Origin: Agromyces cavernae
GTDB lineage: Bacteria > Actinomycetota > Actinomycetes > Actinomycetales > Microbacteriaceae
Reading direction: 5' to 3'
Length of the DNA stretch: 64,000 nt
NCBI RefSeq assembly: GCF_021044935.1
Contig: NZ_JAJNMP010000002.1
Location: 620,001-684,000 of the forward strand
Below, in pieces: positions 1 to 7,881 of the stretch. Position numbers and translations under genes: made by a program. The notes below the pieces were generated by a model. The model did not search any database, was not told where the DNA came from, and saw only the letters and a list, made by a program, of their open reading frames with translations. Position 1 is the stretch's first letter. The number at the start of each line of letters is the position of its first letter.

Positions 1-461
1 GACTTGTAGAAGAGGCCCACGCCGATCAGCGGAACCCCCAGATCGGATGCCGCTTTCAAGTGGTCGCCCGCGAGGATGCCCAGGCCGCCCGAATACTGGG
101 GCAGTGCCTCGGTGATGCCGAACTCGGGCGAGAAGTACGCGATCGCGGCCGGCACTTCGGCGCCGAGCGACTGGAACCATCGTGGCTCGGACAGGTACTC
201 GCGCATTCCCGCCCGTTCGCGCTCGGCCCACTCGACGTAGCCGCCGTCGGCTGCGAGCTCGTCGAGGCGTGCCGGGTCGACCTCACCGAGGAACGCGACC
301 GGGTCGCGCTCGCAGGTGCGCCACAGCACCGGGTCGATGTGCTCGAACAGGCGCCGCGTGGGTTCGTGCCACGACCAGCGCAGGTTGCCGGCGAGCTCTT
401 CGAGGGCGCTCAGCGAGCCGGGAACGACGGCACGAACGGTGAACTTGCGGATCGGCTTCAC
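1..461 (-). CDS. glgP: Alpha-glucan (glycogen) phosphorylase, 5' part only
   Basis: The protein begins VKPIRKFTVRAVVP and reads on through LEELAGNLRWSWHEPTR and PEFGITEALPQYSGGLG, the conserved N-terminus of actinobacterial alpha-glucan phosphorylases, which release glucose-1-phosphate from alpha-1,4-glucans in the cytoplasm. Only about 153 residues lie inside the window; the catalytic and pyridoxal-phosphate part is off the left edge. GTG at 459-461 is chosen because family homology starts there. It is divergent from glgE with an 83-nt gap, so breakdown and GlgE-dependent synthesis of glucan face each other across a shared promoter region. Family assignment is confident; the precise substrate is not. 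Confidence 0.9.
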   Translation of the reverse strand, partial: MKPIRKFTVRAVVPGSLSALEELAGNLRWSWHEPTRRLFEHIDPVLWRTCERDPVAFLGEVDPARLDELAADGGYVEWAERERAGMREYLSEPRWFQSLGAEVPAAIAYFSPEFGITEALPQYSGGLGILAGDHLKAASDLGVPLIGVGLFYK

Positions 462-544
462 GGGGTCAACCCTATGGGCGGTGCATGACGAACGTGTGAA
501 CCGCAGGTCACGCCGATCGTGCGATTCCGCGCTACGGTCGAACC

Positions 545-2566
545 GTGACGACCGCCCCCGTGCTCGCCGGCCGCATCCCCGTGACGCGGCTCACCCCGTC
601 CGTGCCCGATGTCCGCTGGCGCCCCAAGGCCTTCGAGGGCGAGGTGGTGCCGTTCCGCGCGACCGTGTTCCGCGAGGGCCACGACAAGGTGGGCGCGATG
701 CTCGTGATCACGAGCCCGTCGGGCGTCGAACGACGTGAGCGCATGTCGCCGATGGCGCCGGGCACCGATCGTTGGGAGGCGAAGGTGCTGCTCGACGAGG
801 TCGGCGAGTGGCACTGGCACGTCACGGGCCTCGACGACGAGATCGCCACATGGCGGCACGACGCCGCGCTCAAGATCGATGCGGCCGTCGACGTCGAGCT
901 CATGTACGAGATCGGTGCGCGGCTCCTCGATCGCGCGGCCGCCGAGAAGTCGCGCACCCGCGCGACCCGCGCGAAGCTCGACGGCCTCGCGAGGGCGCTG
1001 CGCGACCCCGCGACATCCGCCCCCGAACGCCGCGCCCTCGTCGACCACCCGCTGCTCGCCGAGTTCATCGGCCGCCCACTCGCGCGCCTCACGACCGACT
1101 CCCCCGAGCACTCGATCCTCGTCGAACGCCGGCATGCGGGCGTGGGCTCGTGGTACGAGTTCTTCCCCCGTTCAGAGGGCGCGAAGCAGTTCAAGGACGG
1201 GCGGTGGAGGAGCGGAAGCTTCCGCACCGCGATGCGCCGGCTCGACGGCGTCGCCGCGATGGGCTTCGACGTCGTGTACCTGCCGCCGATCCACCCGATC
1301 GGCCTCACCAATCGCAAGGGCCCCAACAACACCTTGACCCCGGGCCCGCACGACCCCGGCTCACCGTGGGCGATCGGCGGGCCGTCGCGCGACGGCAGCG
1401 CCGGCGGACACGACGCCGTGCACCCCGACCTCGGCACGCTCGCCGACTTTCGCGCGTTCGTGCGACGGGCGAACACGCTCGGCATCGAGATCGCTCTCGA
1501 TCTGGCGCTGCAGGCGTCTCCCGACCACCCGTGGGTCGCCGACCACCCGGACTGGTTCACGCAACTGCCCGACGGCACCATCCGCTTCGCCGAGAACCCG
1601 CCGAAGAAGTACCAGGACATCTACCCGGTGAACTTCGACGACGACGCCGAGGGCATCTTCTCCGAGGTGCTGCGGATCGTGCGGCACTGGATGACGCAGG
1701 GCGTGCGCATCTTCCGCGTCGACAATCCGCACACGAAGCCGCTGTGGTTCTGGGAGCGATTGATTTCGACGATCAATGCGGATGACCCGGGCGTGGTGTT
1801 CCTCGCCGAGGCGTTCACCCGCCCCGCCATGATGCAGGCGCTCGCGATGGTCGGGTTCCAGCAGTCGTACTCGTACTTCACGTGGCGCAACACGAAGTCC
1901 GAGCTCGAGGAGTTCCTCACCTCGGTGTCGCAGGAGACCGCCGACTTCATGCGGCCGAACCTGTTCGTGAACACCCCCGACATCCTCACCGAGTACCTGC
2001 AGTTCGGCGGGCCGGCGGCGTTCACCGTGCGCGCGACGATCGCCGCGACCGCGGCCCCGCTCTGGGGCGTGTACGCGGGGTTCGAGCTGTTCGAGTCGGT
2101 CGCTCGGCCCGGGGCCGAAGAGGCGATCGACAACGAGAAGTACGAGTACAAGCCGCGCGACTTCGCCCTTGCCGAGGCCGAGGGTCGATCGCTCGCGCTG
2201 TACCTCGGCATCCTGAACCGCATCCGGTCCGATCATCCGGCGCTCGGGCAGCTCCGCAACATCCGATTCCACCACAGCGAAGACGACTCGGTGCTCGTGT
2301 ACTCGAAGCACCTCGAGGGCCGCTTCACGGGCGACGGCGTCGACGACACGATCATCGTCGTCGCGAACGTCGACCCGCACTCGGTGCGTGAGACGACCGT
2401 GCACCTCGACCTCGCCGACATCGGGCTCGAGCCCGGCGCGCGCTTCGAGGTCGAAGACCTCGTCACGGGTACGGTCTGGGAATGGGGTGCGTCGAACTAC
2501 GTGCGGCTCGACGCGTTCACCCGCCCCGCGCACATCCTCCACGTGAGAAGGGGCCTGCATGCCTGA
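545..2566 (+). CDS. glgE: Alpha-1,4-glucan:maltose-1-phosphate maltosyltransferase GlgE
   Basis: GlgE extends alpha-1,4-glucan using maltose-1-phosphate, the end step of the TreS-Pep2-GlgE route. The 673-residue length is typical. The GH13_3 catalytic residues are visible: nucleophile D393 in FRVDNPH and acid/base E422 in FLAEAF, matching the positions known for Streptomyces GlgE within one residue. An N-terminal beta-sandwich domain (about 1-200) precedes the barrel, which starts around VYLPPIHPIG. The start is GTG at 545. The stop overlaps the glgB start by 8 nt, so the two are co-translated: GlgE makes linear chain and GlgB branches it. Confidence 0.95.
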   Translation: MTTAPVLAGRIPVTRLTPSVPDVRWRPKAFEGEVVPFRATVFREGHDKVGAMLVITSPSGVERRERMSPMAPGTDRWEAKVLLDEVGEWHWHVTGLDDEIATWRHDAALKIDAAVDVELMYEIGARLLDRAAAEKSRTRATRAKLDGLARALRDPATSAPERRALVDHPLLAEFIGRPLARLTTDSPEHSILVERRHAGVGSWYEFFPRSEGAKQFKDGRWRSGSFRTAMRRLDGVAAMGFDVVYLPPIHPIGLTNRKGPNNTLTPGPHDPGSPWAIGGPSRDGSAGGHDAVHPDLGTLADFRAFVRRANTLGIEIALDLALQASPDHPWVADHPDWFTQLPDGTIRFAENPPKKYQDIYPVNFDDDAEGIFSEVLRIVRHWMTQGVRIFRVDNPHTKPLWFWERLISTINADDPGVVFLAEAFTRPAMMQALAMVGFQQSYSYFTWRNTKSELEEFLTSVSQETADFMRPNLFVNTPDILTEYLQFGGPAAFTVRATIAATAAPLWGVYAGFELFESVARPGAEEAIDNEKYEYKPRDFALAEAEGRSLALYLGILNRIRSDHPALGQLRNIRFHHSEDDSVLVYSKHLEGRFTGDGVDDTIIVVANVDPHSVRETTVHLDLADIGLEPGARFEVEDLVTGTVWEWGASNYVRLDAFTRPAHILHVRRGLHA

Positions 2567-4757
2567 ACGAGTCGCCGCACCCGTCATCGCCGACGAGGTG
2601 CTCGCCGCGGTCGCCGAGGGCCGTCACTCGGATCCGCACTCGGTACTCGGGCAGCACGGCTTCGACCTGGCGCACCAGCCCGGCCCGTTCACCGTGATCC
2701 GCACGCGACGCCCCCTCGCCGACTCGGTCGACGCGATGCTTGCCGACGGCACCGCCCTGGCTCTCGAACACGTGGGACACGGGGTCTGGGCGGGCGCCGG
2801 CGCATTCGGACCGACCGACTACCGCGTCGTCGCGCACTACAACGGCGACACCGAGTGGTCGGCCGACGACCCGTACCGTTTCGCCCCGACGATCGGCGAG
2901 CTCGACCTGCACCTCATCGGCGAGGGCCGGCACGAAGAACTCTGGAAGAGCATGGGCGCCCGCTACCGCGAGCACTGGGGCATCGCCGGCGCAGTGCGGG
3001 GCACCGCGTTCACCGTGTGGGCGCCGCACGCCCGGGCCGTGCGCGTCGTCGGCGAGTTCAACCGGTGGGACGGCGCCGGCCACGCGATGCGCAGCATGGG
3101 CTCGTCAGGCGTGTGGGAGCTGTTCGTGCCCGACCTCGAGCCCGGCACGATCTACAAGTTCGAGATCCTCACGAGCTCGGGTGCGTGGGTCATGAAGGCC
3201 GACCCCATGGCCCGCCAGGCCGAGATCGCGCCGGCGACCGCGTCGGTCGTGAGCGTCAGCTCCCACGAATGGCACGACGGCGAGTGGATGTCGCGGCGAG
3301 CCGCCGCCAACCCGCACGAACTGCCGATGTCGATCTACGAGCTGCACCTCGGCTCGTGGCGCCCCGGCAAGGGATATCGCGAGGTCGCCGACGAGCTCAT
3401 CGAGTACCTCGACTGGCTGGGCTACACGCACGTCGAGTTCATGCCGCTGGCGGAGCATCCGTTCGGCGGTTCCTGGGGTTACCAGGTCACCGGGTACTTC
3501 GCCGCGACGAGCCGCTACGGCTCCCCCGACGACCTCCGGTACCTCATCGACCGGCTGCACCAGGCGGGCATCGGCGTGCTCATGGACTGGGTGCCCGGCC
3601 ACTTCCCCAAAGACGACTGGGCCCTCGCCCGCTTCGACGGTGAACCGCTCTACGAGCACGCCGACCCGCGTCGCGGCGAACAGCTCGACTGGGGTACCTA
3701 CGTCTTCGACTACGGCAACCCGCGGGTGCGCAACTTCCTCGTCGCGAACGCGCTGTTCTGGCTCGAGGAGTTCCACGTCGACGGACTGCGGGTCGACGCG
3801 GTCGCCTCGATGCTCTACCTCGACTACTCGCGCGAGGCCGGCCAGTGGGAGCCGAACATCTACGGCGGCCGCGAGCACCTCGAAGCCATCGGCTTCCTTC
3901 AGGAGGCCAGCGCCACGGCCTACAAACGCAACCCCGGCGTCGTCATGATCGCCGAGGAGTCGACGTCGTGGCCCGGCGTGACCGCGCCGACCGGCTCGGG
4001 CGGGCTGGGCTTCGGCTACAAGTGGAACATGGGATGGATGCACGACACCCTGCAGTACATCCAGAAGGACCCGATGTACCGCTCGCACCACCACAACGAC
4101 CTCACGTTCTCGTTCCTCTACGCGTTCAGCGAGCACTTCGTGCTGCCGATCAGCCACGACGAGGTCGTGCACGGCAAGGGCTCGCTCATCCGCAAGATGC
4201 CCGGCGACCACTGGCAGCAGCTCGCGAACATGCGCGCCTACCTGTCGTACATGTGGGCGCACCCCGGCAAGCAGCTGCTGTTCATGGGCCAGGAGTTCGG
4301 CCAGCTGTCCGAGTGGAGCGAGGAGCGCGGCCTCGACTGGTGGATCCTCGACCAGCCCACCCACAAGCAGCTCGCCGAGTTCGTCGGCGCGCTCAACCGC
4401 CTCTATCGAGCGATGCCGCAACTCTGGCAGCTCGACGACGACTCGGCCGGCTTCGAGTGGGTCGAGGGGGGCGCGGCCGCCGAGAACGTCATCGCGTTCC
4501 TGCGCTACGACCGCGAGCGACGGCCGTTGCTGTGCATCGTGAACTTCGCCGGGCGCCCGCACGACGGCTTCCGCATCGGGTTGCCGCTCGCCGGACGCTG
4601 GCGCGAAGTGCTGAACTCCGATGCCATGGAGTTCGGCGGTTCGGGTGTGGGCAACCTCGGCGGCGTCGAGGTGACGGATGCCCCGTGGGCCGGCCGCCCC
4701 GCGTCGGGCGTGTTCACCCTGCCCCCGCTCGGCGCGGTCTGGTTCACGCTCGACTGA
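2559..4757 (+). CDS. glgB: 1,4-alpha-glucan branching enzyme
   Basis: GlgB cuts alpha-1,4 chains and re-attaches them through alpha-1,6 links. The protein has 732 residues. It shows a CBM48 domain near 110-215 (FTVWAPHARAVRVVGEFN), then the GH13_9 barrel with nucleophile D413 (GLRVDAV), acid/base E466 (MIAEES) and the ISHDEVVHG motif. An N-terminal extra module (about 1-105), as in long actinobacterial GlgB, carries the HSDPHSVLGQH signature. ATG at 2559 follows GAGAAGGGG and sits inside the end of glgE. It converges on the YbbN-like gene across a palindromic repeat. Confidence 0.95.
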   Translation: MPERVAAPVIADEVLAAVAEGRHSDPHSVLGQHGFDLAHQPGPFTVIRTRRPLADSVDAMLADGTALALEHVGHGVWAGAGAFGPTDYRVVAHYNGDTEWSADDPYRFAPTIGELDLHLIGEGRHEELWKSMGARYREHWGIAGAVRGTAFTVWAPHARAVRVVGEFNRWDGAGHAMRSMGSSGVWELFVPDLEPGTIYKFEILTSSGAWVMKADPMARQAEIAPATASVVSVSSHEWHDGEWMSRRAAANPHELPMSIYELHLGSWRPGKGYREVADELIEYLDWLGYTHVEFMPLAEHPFGGSWGYQVTGYFAATSRYGSPDDLRYLIDRLHQAGIGVLMDWVPGHFPKDDWALARFDGEPLYEHADPRRGEQLDWGTYVFDYGNPRVRNFLVANALFWLEEFHVDGLRVDAVASMLYLDYSREAGQWEPNIYGGREHLEAIGFLQEASATAYKRNPGVVMIAEESTSWPGVTAPTGSGGLGFGYKWNMGWMHDTLQYIQKDPMYRSHHHNDLTFSFLYAFSEHFVLPISHDEVVHGKGSLIRKMPGDHWQQLANMRAYLSYMWAHPGKQLLFMGQEFGQLSEWSEERGLDWWILDQPTHKQLAEFVGALNRLYRAMPQLWQLDDDSAGFEWVEGGAAAENVIAFLRYDRERRPLLCIVNFAGRPHDGFRIGLPLAGRWREVLNSDAMEFGGSGVGNLGGVEVTDAPWAGRPASGVFTLPPLGAVWFTLD

Positions 4758-4764
4758 GTGCGGG

Positions 4765-4836
4765 TCGCGGAGGCGCGAAGCGCCGTCTCTCCACCGTGGG
4801 TTGAGGAGGCGCGCCAGCGCCGTCTCGAAACCCCGG
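4765..4836. repeat. Two diverged copies of a palindromic repeat between convergent genes
   Basis: The gap between glgB and the convergent YbbN-like gene holds two related hairpins: GGAGGCGC-gaa-GCGCCGTCTC (about 4770-4791) and GAGGAGGCGC-gcca-GCGCCGTCTCGAAACC (about 4803-4833). Both share the GGAGGCGC ... GCGCCGTCTC core. The second has the GGTTGAGGAG ... TCTCGAAACC outer arms that I recall from dispersed palindromic repeats in Microbacteriaceae genomes; that resemblance is from memory. They could also act as a bidirectional transcription terminator. Confidence 0.6.
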
Positions 4837-4838
4837 TC

Positions 4839-5801
4839 TCAGTACAACAGGCTCGCAAGACGGCGACGTGCCGCGCCGACTCGCGGGTCGTCGGTGCCGA
4901 CGACCTCGAACATCTCGACGATGCGCTCGCGCACGAGCTTCTTGCCATCGGCGTCGAGCGACGGGAACAGGTTCAGCAGGCGATCGAACGCGTCATCGAT
5001 GTGACCGCCCGAGAGGTCGAGGTCGGCCACGTCGAGCTGAGCGCCGAGGTCGTCGGGTGCGGATGCCGCAGCCGAACGGATCTCGTCGAGCGTCTTGCCC
5101 TTGAGGCGGCCGAGCAGGTTCACCTGAGCGAGCCCGGCGGTCGCGAGCGAGTCGCGGGGGTCCTGCGCGATCGCGGTGCGATAGGCCGATGCCGCGGCGT
5201 CGTAGTCGCCCCGCTCGATGGCGTCGTACGCCTCTTGGTGCAGCGGAGGCAGCGGCGGCTCGACCGGCTCGGCGCCGGCGCCCTCGGCACCCGTCTCGCC
5301 CGCCTCGCCTGCCTCGATGCGGCCGGTGACGCCGTGCTGTGCGGCGAGCTCGAGCAACTGGTCGAACAGCTGCCCGATCACGTCGTCGGGCTGCACGCCC
5401 GCGAAGAGCGGCACGGGCTGGCCGGCGACGAGCGCGACGACGGTCGGGATCGACTGCGCCTGGAAGGCCTGCACGAGCTGGGGGCTGCGATCGGCGTCGG
5501 CCGCCGCGAGGACGAGTTGTCCGTCGTGGGCGCGCACCAGGCGCTCGAGTGAGCCGAGCAGCACCTTCGACGGCTCGCTCCATGACGCCCAGAGCGCCAC
5601 GACGACCGGAACGGTGCGGGAGAGCTCGAGCGTGTGGCCGAAGGCCGCGTCATCGGTCTCGAAGACGATCTGGTCGCCCGGCAGCGACGAGGAGTGCGCG
5701 CCGTGCTCGGGCTGGGAGCCCTGCTGCTGACGCTGGACGAGGGCCGACAGGTCGACCGCTCCACGAAGGGCGGCGCCCGTCGGCGGAATCGCGTTCGTCA
5801 T
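4839..5801 (-). CDS. YbbN/CnoX-like thioredoxin-fold co-chaperone with TPR tail
   Basis: This 320-residue protein has a thioredoxin fold at about 45-155 followed by a helical TPR-like region at about 195-320 (HQEAYDAIERGDYDAAASAY). That is the architecture of YbbN/CnoX, a chaperone-like protein. The usual WCxxC active site is replaced by W71-ASWSEPSK, so neither redox cysteine is present and a disulfide reductase role is unlikely. Its ATG (5799-5801) overlaps the stop of the upstream membrane protein gene by 4 nt, so both are expressed together. The role in holding clients is a family inference. Confidence 0.85.
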   Translation of the reverse strand: MTNAIPPTGAALRGAVDLSALVQRQQQGSQPEHGAHSSSLPGDQIVFETDDAAFGHTLELSRTVPVVVALWASWSEPSKVLLGSLERLVRAHDGQLVLAAADADRSPQLVQAFQAQSIPTVVALVAGQPVPLFAGVQPDDVIGQLFDQLLELAAQHGVTGRIEAGEAGETGAEGAGAEPVEPPLPPLHQEAYDAIERGDYDAAASAYRTAIAQDPRDSLATAGLAQVNLLGRLKGKTLDEIRSAAASAPDDLGAQLDVADLDLSGGHIDDAFDRLLNLFPSLDADGKKLVRERIVEMFEVVGTDDPRVGAARRRLASLLY

Positions 5802-7696
5802 GGGATCTCCGATGCTGCGATGAGGCTCTCGGACCAGCCGAGCAGCCGGATCTGCTGATTCTCGTCGCCGGTGCCGACGCCGGGCACGTAGAAGAGCAAC
5901 TGCATGCCGATCTCGCGCTGCACGCCCTTGGCGCTCTTCTCGGTGAAGCCCGAGAGTGCCGCACCCGGCGCACCGGCCTGGAATCCGATCGTACCGCCGT
6001 CGTTCGGCACGACCTTCTCGATCTGGTTGATCGAGACGGTCACGAGCGCCCCGGCGTCGTTCGTGGCCAGCGCGACCGTGGGACTGTCGGCGACCGCGTT
6101 CGAGAAGGTCGCGTCGGCCGTCGCCGGAAGATCGTCATTGATCGCCTGTTGACCCGTGACGCCGAGCTGCTCGCGCAGCAGGTCGCCCTCGGGATCGAAG
6201 GCCGTCGCGAACTCCGACTCGTCGCCCTTGAGCAGCACGTCGGCATAGGCGGAGGCGACCTGGCCGGTCGGCATGACGAGGCCCTTGAACTCGGGAGAGA
6301 TCGGCGCGGCGCCGATCGAGGCGGGCGCGACCTCGGGCACGTCGGCCTCTGGCGCCAGCGCCATCGAGTAGAGCACGTGGTAGTTCTCGCGCGGCGACTC
6401 CTGCACGAGCACGAGCGCTGTGGGGGCGATCGTCGGATCGTCGGCGTTCTTCGCGATCGTGAGCACGGTGCGCGGCCAGCCCGTGACCTGCTGCGGCAGG
6501 GTCAGGGTGAGCGGGGAAGCCGGGATCGCGGGCGGCGCCGGGTGATCGGGCAGCGAGCCGCGAATCGTGTAGTTCGCGGCGCGGGCCTCGAGCGCGGGGC
6601 CGGTGAACCGCTCGGCGGCGAGCGTCGCATCGCGGGCCTCGTCGACCTCGCCCGTGAACACGGCCAGACGGCGCATGATGCGCTCCATCTGCGGAACCGT
6701 GACCGCCGGCTCGACCGTGGGCTCGTCGGGCTCGACGGTCTCGGCAGGCTCACCGGATGCCGCCGGCGTGGCCGGGGCCGACGTCGCCGGCGCCTCGCCC
6801 TGGTCGAAGCTCGGCCAGTAGTCGGCCGAACAGGCGCTCAGTGCGATCGCGGGAACCAGCAGCACCGGTACGAGCGCGACCCGCTTCGCACGACCGATCG
6901 CGCGCTTGCCACCGGCGACCTGGCTGCGCCGCGGCGGCCTCGGCGCGCTCGGCAGCTTGCCGCGCGGCCCCTTGGGCAGATTGCGGCGGGGACCACGAGA
7001 GCGGCGGTGGTGCACGAAGCCGGAGATCACGAGGCCGATGCCCACGAGGAACACGAGAGCGCCGCCTGCGAGGAGCGGCCCCGCCATCGGGGTGGCATTG
7101 TCGAGCGGCCAGTCGAGCTCGAGTCGCGTGGGTGCCGGGCTGAGCCCGTCGGATGCGATCAGCACCGAGATGTCGTCGGGGACGTCGATGGTCGTCGTGA
7201 GCGTGCGCTCGGCGGTGAACTCGTCGAGCCACAGGTCGGATCCGACCGGTGTCGCCGCGGCGAGCGCCTCGGGATCGGGCGCCGCCTCCGCCTCGGGCGT
7301 CGGGGTCGGCGTCGGAGTCGGCGTCGCTGTCGCAGGGGCGGGCTCTGCCGGCAGCGGGTCGTCGACCGGCGCGACCGTCACGACCTCGGTCGCGAGCTCT
7401 CCGCTCTCGGCGTCGTAGGACACCGACTGGTACGGGGTCTCACCGAGCCACGCCTCGACGTCGGCGCTGCGGCCATACGAGACGAACACCGTGTCGCTGC
7501 CCGACGCCGAAATGGTCTGCTTTCCGGGCTGCGCCGCGAGCGCCTCGGGCTCGACCACGATGAACGCGGTCTCGCCGCTGAACTCGGCCGACAACGCCGC
7601 ACGGTCGGGTTCGAGGAACACGGTGCGCTGGGCGATGCCGAGCCCGATCATCACTGCCGCAGCGATGAACGCCACGATTGCGAAGACGAAACGCAC
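5798..7696 (-). CDS. Large conserved membrane protein with an internal lipobox-like segment
   Basis: I do not recognise a functional family for this 632-residue protein. It has an N-terminal membrane helix (about 2-22), a long Pro/Thr/Ala linker with TPTPTPTPTP near 125-134, a second helix (about 205-228), a basic linker rich in R/K/P, and a third hydrophobic stretch (273-288) ending in LSAC289, which looks exactly like a lipobox. A long, mostly extracytoplasmic-looking domain follows. GTG at 7696 is supported by GGAGG six bases upstream. The stop overlaps the YbbN-like start (ATGA). It may be an ancestral fusion of a two-helix membrane protein and a lipoprotein. It is divergent from the DivIVA-type gene. 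Confidence 0.8.
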   Translation of the reverse strand: MRFVFAIVAFIAAAVMIGLGIAQRTVFLEPDRAALSAEFSGETAFIVVEPEALAAQPGKQTISASGSDTVFVSYGRSADVEAWLGETPYQSVSYDAESGELATEVVTVAPVDDPLPAEPAPATATPTPTPTPTPEAEAAPDPEALAAATPVGSDLWLDEFTAERTLTTTIDVPDDISVLIASDGLSPAPTRLELDWPLDNATPMAGPLLAGGALVFLVGIGLVISGFVHHRRSRGPRRNLPKGPRGKLPSAPRPPRRSQVAGGKRAIGRAKRVALVPVLLVPAIALSACSADYWPSFDQGEAPATSAPATPAASGEPAETVEPDEPTVEPAVTVPQMERIMRRLAVFTGEVDEARDATLAAERFTGPALEARAANYTIRGSLPDHPAPPAIPASPLTLTLPQQVTGWPRTVLTIAKNADDPTIAPTALVLVQESPRENYHVLYSMALAPEADVPEVAPASIGAAPISPEFKGLVMPTGQVASAYADVLLKGDESEFATAFDPEGDLLREQLGVTGQQAINDDLPATADATFSNAVADSPTVALATNDAGALVTVSINQIEKVVPNDGGTIGFQAGAPGAALSGFTEKSAKGVQREIGMQLLFYVPGVGTGDENQQIRLLGWSESLIAASEIP

Positions 7697-7820
7697 GAAC
7701 TACCTCCAAAGGCCGCATCAGCGGCGCCGACAAAAGACATTCCACACTACTGGTGGTGTCTGGGAGTCTCCTAACCACCGGCTGAGCATTTCTGTGTCGG
7801 GGCGCCCCGCCGATCCGCCG

Positions 7821-7826
7821 TACAAT
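7821..7826 (+). promoter_or_regulatory. Candidate -10 hexamer for the DivIVA-type coiled-coil gene
   Basis: TACAAT lies 56 nt upstream of the TTG start in the divergent 185-nt gap. No convincing -35 hexamer is visible at 17 nt, so this is only a plausible extended promoter. Confidence 0.35.
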
Positions 7827-7881
7827 CGGACACATCCCGCATGAGCCCCCCACAAACGCGGGTCAGACCCCGGAGGAAGAA

